DNA of 50,402 nt, from assembly GCA_947629025.1 (NCBI GenBank), contig CANRCC010000009.1:1-50402 (forward strand). The letters run 5' to 3'. This DNA is from an uncultured Bacilli bacterium (GTDB taxonomy: Bacteria; Bacillota_I; Bacilli_A; RF39; UBA660). The notes beneath the pieces are model-generated. The model was not told the origin of the DNA. It searched no databases and saw only the letters and a list, made by a program, of their open reading frames with translations. Position 1 is the first letter of the stretch. The number at the start of each line of letters is the position of its first letter. Position numbers and translations under genes: made by a program. Below, piece after piece: positions 34,076 through 42,347 of the stretch.

Positions 34076-34104
34076 TTTAAAATAAAAGAAAACTATAGTA
34101 TAAT
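34076..34104 (+). promoter_or_regulatory. pyk promoter
   Basis: A perfect TATAAT (34099-34104) lies 17 bases after the weaker TTTAAA and 17 bases before ATG 34122. Confidence 0.5.
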
Positions 34105-34121
34105 TATAATAGGTGAGGAAA

Positions 34122-35540
34122 ATGAATAAAACGAAAATGATAGCGACAATAGGTCCAGCGTCAGATAAAAAAGAAACTATAAAAGAAATGATTTTAAATG
34201 GAGTAGATGTTATTAGAATTAATATGTCACACTCAGATTTTGATTATGCAAGAAAAGTAATATTAAGTGTTAGAGAAATAGATGTTGAATTATCTACTCA
34301 GACTGGTATTATGATAGATACAAGAGGACCTGAAATTAGAATAGGTAATTTAGAAAGTAAAAAAGTAAAATTAGAAAAAGGAAAAATGATAAAAATTACA
34401 AAAAATAATATTGTTGGTAATTCTGATATTGTTTCAACAACATTTTCAGGACTTATAAAATATTGTAAATTAGGAGAAAAGATATTAGTTAATGATGGAA
34501 ATGTAGAACTTGTTGTTGAATCAAAAGATATGGATGAAATTATTTGCAGAATTAATAATGATGGATATATAAGAAGTAATTGTAGCATTAATATACCAGA
34601 TGCTGATTTTGTAATTAAATTTCTATCAGAATTTGATAAAGAAACAATTAAATTTGCTGTTTTAATGCAAGCAGATTACTTAGCACTTTCACATGTAAGA
34701 AATCAACTTGATGTATTAGATGTAAATGATTTACTAATTGAGTTAAATGATGATAGAATTCAGTTAATTAGTAAAATAGAAAATAAAGAGGCAATAGATG
34801 AGATAGAAAAAATACTAAAAGTAAGTGATGGCGTAATGGTTGCAAGAGGTGATCTTGGAATAGAAATAGATATAGAAAAAATTCCAAGTGTACAAAAAAG
34901 AATAGCAAAAGAGGCAAGAAAAAAAGAAAAAGTATGTGTAATTGCAACTGAAATGTTATCTACAATGCAAGAAAATCCAAGACCAACACGAGCAGAAGTA
35001 TCAGATGTTGCTAATGCAGTATTAGATGGAACTGATGCAGTTATGTTATCTTCTGAAACTGCAATAGGTAAATATCCTATTGAAACAGTAAGTACTATGA
35101 ATAGAATTATTGATGAAATCGAAAAAGAAATTGACTATAATGATTTACTTTTAGAATATGATAGAAACGATAAACTAGATATATCTATGGCAATCGCATA
35201 TTCTACAGTTGATTCTGCAAATAGAGTAAATGCAAAAGCAATAGTATGTTCAACACTTTCTGGTAATACTGCTAAAAAAATTAGTTATTATAGACCTGGT
35301 TGCCCTGTAATTGCTATTTCACCTGATGAGAAAACTATAAGAGGTTTATCAATAAATTATGGAATTATTCCGGTTAGAGTACCTATGGTTAATAGTACTG
35401 ATGAGATAGTAAATTTATCAAAAGAAGAAGTAAAAAAAATATTTGATATAGAAAAAAATGATAAAATAGTAATCGCAGGTAGTTTTCCACTTGAAGAAGT
35501 AGACTATACTAACTTTATGAAAATAGAAGAAATAAAATAA
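34122..35540 (+). CDS. pyk: Pyruvate kinase
   Basis: Pyruvate kinase makes ATP and pyruvate from phosphoenolpyruvate, the last step of glycolysis. From ATG 34122 it has 472 residues. GTG 34113 in the ORF track is inside the AGGTGAGG ribosome site. Motifs are KMIATIGPAS, VDVIRINMSHS, MVARGDLGIEI and ATEMLSTMQENPRPTRAEVSDVANAVLDGTDAVMLSSETA. The C-terminal allosteric domain is present, but the extra PEP-utiliser domain of the Bacillus enzyme is absent. No other glycolytic gene is adjacent. Confidence 0.95.
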   Translation: MNKTKMIATIGPASDKKETIKEMILNGVDVIRINMSHSDFDYARKVILSVREIDVELSTQTGIMIDTRGPEIRIGNLESKKVKLEKGKMIKITKNNIVGNSDIVSTTFSGLIKYCKLGEKILVNDGNVELVVESKDMDEIICRINNDGYIRSNCSINIPDADFVIKFLSEFDKETIKFAVLMQADYLALSHVRNQLDVLDVNDLLIELNDDRIQLISKIENKEAIDEIEKILKVSDGVMVARGDLGIEIDIEKIPSVQKRIAKEARKKEKVCVIATEMLSTMQENPRPTRAEVSDVANAVLDGTDAVMLSSETAIGKYPIETVSTMNRIIDEIEKEIDYNDLLLEYDRNDKLDISMAIAYSTVDSANRVNAKAIVCSTLSGNTAKKISYYRPGCPVIAISPDEKTIRGLSINYGIIPVRVPMVNSTDEIVNLSKEEVKKIFDIEKNDKIVIAGSFPLEEVDYTNFMKIEEIK

Positions 35541-35557
35541 AAGGGAAGTGTTATAAT

Positions 35558-35722
35558 TTGGATATAACAAGAGAAAAATTAAGAGAAGTAAAAGAAGAAA
35601 TAGTTAAAAAATCTATTAGTGAGGAAAAGTTAGAACAAATAAAAAAAGATATATATATAAAATCACAAGAAAAATTAAAAGAATTAAGTAGTAATGATAA
35701 TGAGGAACAAATATATGAATAA
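35558..35722 (+). CDS. Small helical protein, 54 residues (TTG start)
   Basis: This gene is too short for the ORF track. It starts with TTG nine bases after AAGGGAAG and runs 54 codons: MDITREKLREVKEEIVKKSI..., a highly charged helix without hydrophobic core. It begins 17 bases after pyk and overlaps the next gene by eight bases, the spacing of a real operon member. Function is unknown. It may be a partner of the next protein. Confidence 0.55.
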   Translation: MDITREKLREVKEEIVKKSISEEKLEQIKKDIYIKSQEKLKELSSNDNEEQIYE

Positions 35723-36305
35723 TGATATACTTAATGATATATATAATGAAGAATATAATGATTTTATAAATAACTTTATTAAAAATAAACTATTAGAAGA
35801 TCCATCATTAATAGAAGAATATAAAATTTTAGAAATAGAATATGATATAGACGGTAAGAAAAAAGATATATATAAATTAGCATCAGAAAGAGATATAAAA
35901 AAGATTCAAATTGAAAGTGATAAAAATGAACTAGATTATAAATTTAGTCAAAATTTAATAACAAAAGAAAACTATGAAGAAAACGTAAAAGATATAAATA
36001 TAAAATTAAAACAGCAAAATTTACTATATGATGATTTAATATTTGATATAATTAATACAAGTGATATTAATACTATAAAAGAATCTATTGTAAAATACAA
36101 TTTAAATAGTATAGATTTAAGTAGACTTGCTGGTGCAATAAAATCAGTTTCAGAAAATAAAATAGATGAGTTTAGATCAAATAATAATAACTTTATGCTA
36201 GATAAATTATCATATTGGAATTATAAATATAATAAGATTTCAAAAGGAATAAGTAAAGCAAGAGAAGTAGAAAGCTTTATACTTAGTATTATAGAGGAAA
36301 AGTAG
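35715..36305 (+). CDS. Hypothetical helical protein, 196 residues
   Basis: I do not recognise this protein. ATG 35715 lies seven bases after GAGGAA and is preferred to the 35694 start of the ORF track. It is acidic and helical throughout, with probable coiled coil between about 50 and 110 (LASERDIKKIQIESDKNELDYK, DINIKLKQQNLLYDDL). It has no membrane segment and no DNA-binding motif that I can see. It overlaps the 54-residue gene and precedes the AbiEii-like gene, which has its own promoter. Confidence 0.7.
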   Translation: MNNDILNDIYNEEYNDFINNFIKNKLLEDPSLIEEYKILEIEYDIDGKKKDIYKLASERDIKKIQIESDKNELDYKFSQNLITKENYEENVKDINIKLKQQNLLYDDLIFDIINTSDINTIKESIVKYNLNSIDLSRLAGAIKSVSENKIDEFRSNNNNFMLDKLSYWNYKYNKISKGISKAREVESFILSIIEEK

Positions 36306-36334
36306 TTGCAATATTATAAATTTTGTCTTATAAT
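36306..36334 (+). promoter_or_regulatory. Promoter of the AbiEii-like gene
   Basis: TTGCAA and a perfect TATAAT are separated by exactly 17 bases. It starts right after the stop codon of the previous gene, so the AbiEii-like gene can be expressed alone, and the ORF-track start at 36323 would lie upstream of the transcript. Confidence 0.8.
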
Positions 36335-36367
36335 ATCAAACCAGTATTTAAAAAAGGGTTGAGGTTT

Positions 36368-37246
36368 ATGATTCAAATATATAATGATGAACAATTAAAA
36401 AATTTTATTAAAAAAGAAGCAAAAAGATTAAATATAAGTGTTCAAAATGCATATAATACATTTTTTTCAAGATTATTATTATATCATTTAAGTAAAAATG
36501 ATGAAGATAAAAACATATTAGTAAAGGGTAGTTTTGCACAATTAGTACACTTAAATAAAATGGTAAGACCTATTACAGATATTGATATAGCAAGTATTAA
36601 AACACATCATGATCCACTTATAACACTAATAAATGCATTATCTGATAAAGAGCAAAATATAGTTTATAATCTAAGAGGTAAACCAAAACAAACACAAACA
36701 GGAATATATAAAATACCAATTTGTGTACAATATGGAAAAATAAATCATCCAATAGGAATTGATTATAGAGAAAATTATCCTGTTATGTATAAAGAAGAAG
36801 AAAAAATTGTACCAAAAATATTTACTAACGATGAAGAATATAAAATTACTGTTCCATCTATAGAAGAAACTTTAGCAGAAAAACTATATGTTATTGTTAA
36901 GAAAAATATGATATATCAATTTAATACTAGGATGAAAGATTTTTATGATGTATATCAGTTACATGGTGGAGATTATGATTTAGATGTTTTTTCTTATTGT
37001 TTTGAAAAGATGCTAAGAAATAGTACATCAATAAATATTAGTGATGTTTCTACTGATTTTTTATCAAGAGAGTTTGTTAAATCAAGAGAGCAAGAATGGG
37101 AAAATAATAAAAGAAAGTATGAATTTTTAGATGATGAAATAGATTCAGAGGGTGCAATATATTATACAAGAGGTGTTTTAAGTGAACAACTTCAAAGAAT
37201 AAAACAAGGAAAAAATAAAGTATATTCATTATCTAGTGAAAAATAA
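36368..37246 (+). CDS. AbiEii-like nucleotidyltransferase (toxin family)
   Basis: AbiEii proteins are nucleotidyltransferase toxins of abortive-infection and toxin-antitoxin systems. From ATG 36368 the protein has 292 residues. The NTase site is visible as LVKGSFAQL ... VRPITDIDI (G-S followed by D-x-D), and the C-terminal half has the family pattern SIEETLAEKLYVIV ... TRMKDFYDVYQL. The usual partner AbiEi, with a winged-helix domain, is not seen upstream. The two upstream genes could be an unrelated pair or a divergent antitoxin. Whether it acts as a toxin here is not shown. Confidence 0.78.
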   Translation: MIQIYNDEQLKNFIKKEAKRLNISVQNAYNTFFSRLLLYHLSKNDEDKNILVKGSFAQLVHLNKMVRPITDIDIASIKTHHDPLITLINALSDKEQNIVYNLRGKPKQTQTGIYKIPICVQYGKINHPIGIDYRENYPVMYKEEEKIVPKIFTNDEEYKITVPSIEETLAEKLYVIVKKNMIYQFNTRMKDFYDVYQLHGGDYDLDVFSYCFEKMLRNSTSINISDVSTDFLSREFVKSREQEWENNKRKYEFLDDEIDSEGAIYYTRGVLSEQLQRIKQGKNKVYSLSSEK

Positions 37247-37347
37247 TATGAAATGCCATATGGGAATATGTGGTAATGAATAAATTTTATTGTTAAATTT
37301 ATATATTTGTGTTAAAATTATATTAATTTTAAGAAGTAGGTGTTAGT

Positions 37348-40300
37348 ATGAAAAAATTTTTTATAGGTATACTTATTTTTATATTTAGTATATCAACATT
37401 TTTTATAATGAAAGAAACATTAGCAGTAGAAACTGTACAACCAGGAAATGGTACATTACAACTTGCTATAAATAATGCTAGTGATGGAGATACGTTAGTA
37501 TTAAAAAAGAATGAAACTTATCAAGGAGATATAACTATTGATAAAGATATAACTATATCAGGACCTGATAATGGTTATGCAACTATTTATGGTCAAATTA
37601 CAATAAAAAATGATTCAAAAAAGTTAAATGTAAGCTTAAAAAACTATATGAGTTCATCTGCATCAATAGATGGTTCAAGTAGCCTTAGTCTTGAAAATTT
37701 TAAAAAATATAAATATATTAATGCAGAAACTTCAGTAAATTTAACTTTGGATAATGTTAGTATATTTGCAATTGCTAGACCACCAGCAGGATTTAATGAA
37801 TACAATGATTTAGGTCCAATATCATTAAATATAGGTGAAAATGCAAATAACTCTACTATTAATATAAATAATTCAAAATTACGCGCATATTATGATGGTT
37901 TTCATTTATTATCTAATAATAATACAGTTAATATAACTAATTCAACAGTTGAAGGTAGACTTGCAGTTAACTTAGAAGGTGGAGAAAATAATACATTAAC
38001 ATTTGAAGGTGGAACAGTTAGTGGTAGAACAAGTATGAGTGTTAATGAAGAAGTAGTCGCAATTAATGGACAAAAAAATTTGAAAATTTCTATGAATAAT
38101 GTAGAAATTTCAGCTAGTGATATAAATAATAAAGAAAATAAGTATAGTGTATTTTCTTTTGATGGTGCAAATCAAAATTCAAAAGTTAAAATAGAATTAA
38201 AAGGTGATACTACTATAATAGATAATGCTACTGGTACTGATAGTATATTATTTAATTTTGGTAAATCTAATTTACCAGATAGTGATAATTCAATTACTAT
38301 TGCTAATACAGTAAAATTATCACCAAATACTATAAGCCGTAAATATAATAAAGATAGCAGTTATGCTGTAATAGGTATATATGATAAAGATGAAAATTGT
38401 ACTGTAAAAACTCATATGTTAAATACTACAATACCTTCATCTATGGTGCCAGCTTTAGAAGAAAAAGCAGGATATGAACTAGATGGATATTATTATATTA
38501 CCTCTAGTAATAATGATAGATTAAAGTTTGAACCAGATACAACAAATGTAAGTGAAAATATGGATATCCATATGAATTACATAAAGAAAATAAAAGTAGA
38601 TATACAAGGATCAGAAGAAAGTTTTACTACAGAAAGTGGAGTAACGTTATCAGAGTTTAGAAAAAACCAAAAAGCAAACGCAGCATTAGAAGCATTAAAA
38701 AATGATAAATTTTTAGGATATGTTGATGATAAAGGTAACGAAGTAGATGAAGATTATGTATTTACTGATGATACAACAATTTCTGCATTATATAAGATAG
38801 AAGTAACTATTAATGATAAACATTTTTATCTAAATAGTGGAGATACATTATCAGATTTAATTAAAAATGAAGAAGCTAAATCTTTATTAGAAGCATATAA
38901 GAAAGTTAATAAGAAATTTCTATATTTTCAAACACAAAGTGAAGAGAAAATAGATGATGATTATAAATTTATTACTGATGTAACAATTACTGCAAAATAT
39001 AAAATAGTAGTAACTATTGATGGTGAAGAATTTGAATTAGATGAAAATCAAGCACTTAAAGATTTAGACCAAAAAGATAAAACTAGATTAGATTCACTTA
39101 AAGATAAAAATATGACTTTTAAAGGTTTCTATGATGGTGACTTAAAAGTTGAAGAAAGTAAGACTTTTTCTGAAAATAAATCTTTAATATCAAAGTTTAC
39201 TGTAACAATAACAGTAGATAAAAATAAATATACTTTAGATTATTCTACTGATAATGTAAAAAAACTTGAAGATAATGAAGATTTAAAAGCAAAATTAGAT
39301 GAACTTACGAAAGTAGAAGGTAAAACTTTTTATAAATTTTTAAATGATTCTTATGAAGAAGTTACTTTACAAACAAATGCTGATCATGATATGACTATAA
39401 CTGCTAAATATAATGTAACTATAACTATAAAAGTTTCTACAAATACTAAAAAGTTTACTTTAGAAGAAGGAAAAACATTCGCTGATTTATATAAATTATA
39501 TAAAACAGATATAGATAATTTAAAAAGATCTATTAACTTAAATGAAATTTTTAAATATTTTGAAATTGATGGAGAAAATATAAAAGTAGAAGATAATACT
39601 AAATTTACTACAAATACAACTATAGTTGCAAAATTAGATATTCATATTGATTTAATAGTATTACCAACTTCAAAAGAAATAAATGTAGGAGATACATTAA
39701 CATTAGATCCAAAAATAATACCAGAAAATACAACAGATAAAATAAACTTTTTCTGGTTATCAAGTAATACTTCAGTTGCACAAATTACTGAAAAAGGTTT
39801 AATAACAGCAATATCACCAGGAAAAACACTTATTACTGTTCAGGCAGGAGGGGCAGTTTCAAATGCAACTACATTAATTGTAAAATCACCAATAACAAAA
39901 ATTGATTTAGATAAAAAAGAAGCATACTTAGATAAAGGAAATACCTTAAAATTAAATGCAACAATTACACCAGAAAATACAACAGATGATAAAACGCTTA
40001 CTTGGGATTCTAGTAATAAAAGTGTCGCAACTGTATCAAATGATGGATTAGTTAAAGCAATAGGAATAGGTGAAACAACTATAACAGTTACATCATCAAA
40101 TGGTATAAAAGCAACAGCAAAAATATATGTTAAAAATACAGGAAAAAAACCAAGTGTTACTTATCAAACACATGTGCAATATGAAAGATGGCAAGACTGG
40201 GTAAGAGATGGCGCTTTATCAGGAACAACAGGGAAAGAACTTAGATTAGAGGCAATAAAAATTAATTTAGAAAATAAAGACTATGAAGGTGATATAGAAT

Positions 40301-41055
40301 ATAAGGCTCATGTACAATATGAAGGATGGCAAGATTGGGTAAAAAATGGAGCTCTATCTGGAACAACAGGAAAAGCACTAAGACTAGAAGCAGTGCAAAT
40401 TAGATTAACTGGTGAAATGAATAAACATTATGATATATATTATAGAGTGCATGTACAAAGTTTTGGATGGCTTGGATGGGCAAAAAATGGAGAAAGTGCA
40501 GGAAGTGCTGGATATTCATATAGATTAGAAGCAATAGAAATAGTTTTAGTAGAAAAAGGTAAAACACCTCCAAAATCTAATGCTTTGCCATTTAAGTGTC
40601 ATAAAGTATCTTATCAAACACATGTGCAGTACCAAGGATGGCAAGAAACTAAATATGATAAAGATATGTCAGGTACAACAGGTAAAGCATTAAGATTAGA
40701 AGCAATAAAAATTGATTTAAAAAATAAAGACTATGAAGGTGATATAGAATATAAATCACATGTGCAATATGAAGGATGGCAAGACTGGGTAAAAAATGGT
40801 GCTATATCTGGAACAACTGGAAAAGCACTAAGACTAGAAGCAATTCAAATTAGATTAACTGGTGAAATGAGTAAACATTATGATATATATTATAGAGTGC
40901 ATACAGAAAACTTTGGCTGGCTTGGATGGGCAAAAAATGGAGAAAGCGCAGGAAGTGCTGGATATTCATATAGACTAGAAGCAATAGAAATAGTTTTAGT
41001 AGAAAAAGGAAGTCCTGCTCCAGGAAGTACAAATAATAAATTTCATCAAAAATAG
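37348..41055 (+). CDS. Secreted multi-domain surface protein with Big_2 domains and six ChW repeats
   Basis: The 1235-residue protein has a signal peptide (KKFFIGILIFIFSISTFFIM...), a region of about 360 residues with short beta-strand repeats like right-handed helix proteins (NNSTININNSKLRAYYDG), five repeats of about 70 residues (from about 413 to 768, each ending in a TITAKYK-type strand), two Big_2 immunoglobulin-like domains (about 769-930), and two sets of three ChW repeats (HVQYEGWQDWVKNGALSGTTGKALRLEAIQI). ChW repeats are known mainly from clostridial secreted proteins and are thought to bind the cell surface. No LPXTG is present. The two ChW triplets are nearly identical, indicating a recent internal duplication. 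It is a single-gene transcript. Confidence 0.88.
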   Translation: MKKFFIGILIFIFSISTFFIMKETLAVETVQPGNGTLQLAINNASDGDTLVLKKNETYQGDITIDKDITISGPDNGYATIYGQITIKNDSKKLNVSLKNYMSSSASIDGSSSLSLENFKKYKYINAETSVNLTLDNVSIFAIARPPAGFNEYNDLGPISLNIGENANNSTININNSKLRAYYDGFHLLSNNNTVNITNSTVEGRLAVNLEGGENNTLTFEGGTVSGRTSMSVNEEVVAINGQKNLKISMNNVEISASDINNKENKYSVFSFDGANQNSKVKIELKGDTTIIDNATGTDSILFNFGKSNLPDSDNSITIANTVKLSPNTISRKYNKDSSYAVIGIYDKDENCTVKTHMLNTTIPSSMVPALEEKAGYELDGYYYITSSNNDRLKFEPDTTNVSENMDIHMNYIKKIKVDIQGSEESFTTESGVTLSEFRKNQKANAALEALKNDKFLGYVDDKGNEVDEDYVFTDDTTISALYKIEVTINDKHFYLNSGDTLSDLIKNEEAKSLLEAYKKVNKKFLYFQTQSEEKIDDDYKFITDVTITAKYKIVVTIDGEEFELDENQALKDLDQKDKTRLDSLKDKNMTFKGFYDGDLKVEESKTFSENKSLISKFTVTITVDKNKYTLDYSTDNVKKLEDNEDLKAKLDELTKVEGKTFYKFLNDSYEEVTLQTNADHDMTITAKYNVTITIKVSTNTKKFTLEEGKTFADLYKLYKTDIDNLKRSINLNEIFKYFEIDGENIKVEDNTKFTTNTTIVAKLDIHIDLIVLPTSKEINVGDTLTLDPKIIPENTTDKINFFWLSSNTSVAQITEKGLITAISPGKTLITVQAGGAVSNATTLIVKSPITKIDLDKKEAYLDKGNTLKLNATITPENTTDDKTLTWDSSNKSVATVSNDGLVKAIGIGETTITVTSSNGIKATAKIYVKNTGKKPSVTYQTHVQYERWQDWVRDGALSGTTGKELRLEAIKINLENKDYEGDIEYKAHVQYEGWQDWVKNGALSGTTGKALRLEAVQIRLTGEMNKHYDIYYRVHVQSFGWLGWAKNGESAGSAGYSYRLEAIEIVLVEKGKTPPKSNALPFKCHKVSYQTHVQYQGWQETKYDKDMSGTTGKALRLEAIKIDLKNKDYEGDIEYKSHVQYEGWQDWVKNGAISGTTGKALRLEAIQIRLTGEMSKHYDIYYRVHTENFGWLGWAKNGESAGSAGYSYRLEAIEIVLVEKGSPAPGSTNNKFHQK
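40156..40560 (+). repeat. ChW triplet, copy A of a 405-bp internal duplication
   Basis: This copy runs from GTTACTTATCAAACACATG to GTAGAAAAAGGT. Copy B starts 450 bases later with the same length and very high identity. The difference lies mainly in the first repeat (ERWQDWVRDGA versus QGWQETKYDKD). Confidence 0.85.
40606..41010 (+). repeat. ChW triplet, copy B of a 405-bp internal duplication
   Basis: This copy matches copy A over its full 405 bases with a few substitutions. The 45-base linker between the copies (KTPPKSNALPFKCHK) is unique and holds the only cysteine in this part of the protein. Confidence 0.85.
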
Positions 41056-41087
41056 AAAAAGATAACCTTTTTCTATTTTTATTTTTT
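41050..41087 (+). terminator. Terminator after the ChW surface protein
   Basis: AAATAGAAAAAG pairs with CTTTTTCTATTT around ATAAC (12 base pairs), followed by a long T run. Confidence 0.85.
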
Positions 41088-41089
41088 AG

Positions 41090-41119
41090 TTGCGTATAAA
41101 TAAAAGTAAATGGTATAAT
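41090..41119 (+). promoter_or_regulatory. Promoter of the FAD enzyme pair
   Basis: TTGCGT and TATAAT are separated by 18 bases, about 22 bases before ATG 41142. Confidence 0.6.
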
Positions 41120-41141
41120 TTTTATAGGAAGTGATTCTTTT

Positions 41142-42347
41142 ATGAAAGTTGTTATAGTAGGTTCTGGACCATCAGGTTTGGCTTCAGCAATATATGCTAG
41201 AAAAAATAATAATGAAGTAATTATATTAGAAAGAAATAATGATATATGTAAAAAAATATTGTTAACAGGTAATGGTAAATGTAATTATTTTAATGAAAAC
41301 CAAGATATAACTCATTATCATAGTAGTAACGATAATTTAATTTCAAATATAATTACAGAAAAAAATCTAAATGATATATTAGCCTTTTTTGATGAATTAG
41401 GAATTGTACCTAAAATAAAAAATGGATATTATTATCCATATTCAAATCAAGCATCTAGTGTAAAACAAGTATTATTATCAAAAATAGATGAATTAGGTAT
41501 TAAAGTTATATATGATTATTTAGTAACAGATATAAAAAAAGAAAATGATAAATTTATAATTAATAATGATATTATATGTGATAAACTAATACTTTCGACA
41601 GGTTCAAAAGCTTATCCAAAAACTGGATCAGATGGAAATGGATATAATTTAGTTAAAAAATTTAATCATAATATAAATAAAGTAATGCCAGCTTTAGTAA
41701 AGTTAAAATCAGATGATAAATACTTAAAAGAATTAAAAGGAATTAGAAGTGATTGTAAAATTTCTATTTATAAAGATAATGAGTTTATAAAGTCAGAAAC
41801 TGGCGAAATACAATTAACAGATGATGCGATAAGCGGTATATGTGTATTTAATTTAAGTTATCTTGCAAATAAATATATTGAAAGTAAAAATAATGTACAT
41901 ATTTTAGTTAATTTTATACCATTTATAGATAATAAAGATGAATTATTAAAATATTTAGATGATAGATGCAAAAAAATTAAAAATAAAAAAATGAAAGAAT
42001 TTTTTGATGGATTACTTAATTATAAACTTTCAAATGTAATATTAAAGAAAAGTAATATTAATTTAGATTCATATTATAAAGATTTAAGTAAAAAAGAAAA
42101 AGAAACTTTAGTATCTAATATTAATTCATATGATTTTAATATTATATCATCATATTCATATGATAATTCACAAGTATGTATGGGAGGAGTTCCTTTAGAT
42201 GAAATTAATTTACTTACTATGGAATCAAAAAAAGAAAAAAATTTATATATTATAGGCGAATTACTTGATGTAAATGGTGATTGTGGTGGATATAATTTAA
42301 CATTTGCATTTATAACAGGTATGATATCAGGAATTAGTATAAAATGA
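41142..42347 (+). CDS. HI0933 family FAD-dependent oxidoreductase (BaiN/YhiN-like)
   Basis: The 401 residues start with the FAD-binding Rossmann motif VVIVGSGPSGLASAIYA and show the family block CKKILLTGNGKCNYFN, a second FAD contact LILSTGSKAYPKTGSDGNGY, and the C-terminal GELLDVNGDCGGYNLTFAFITGM. This marks the HI0933 family of flavoproteins. Some members reduce bile acid intermediates but most have no known substrate. It overlaps the next FAD gene by four bases (ATGA), so the two are translated together. Confidence 0.88.
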   Translation: MKVVIVGSGPSGLASAIYARKNNNEVIILERNNDICKKILLTGNGKCNYFNENQDITHYHSSNDNLISNIITEKNLNDILAFFDELGIVPKIKNGYYYPYSNQASSVKQVLLSKIDELGIKVIYDYLVTDIKKENDKFIINNDIICDKLILSTGSKAYPKTGSDGNGYNLVKKFNHNINKVMPALVKLKSDDKYLKELKGIRSDCKISIYKDNEFIKSETGEIQLTDDAISGICVFNLSYLANKYIESKNNVHILVNFIPFIDNKDELLKYLDDRCKKIKNKKMKEFFDGLLNYKLSNVILKKSNINLDSYYKDLSKKEKETLVSNINSYDFNIISSYSYDNSQVCMGGVPLDEINLLTMESKKEKNLYIIGELLDVNGDCGGYNLTFAFITGMISGISIK

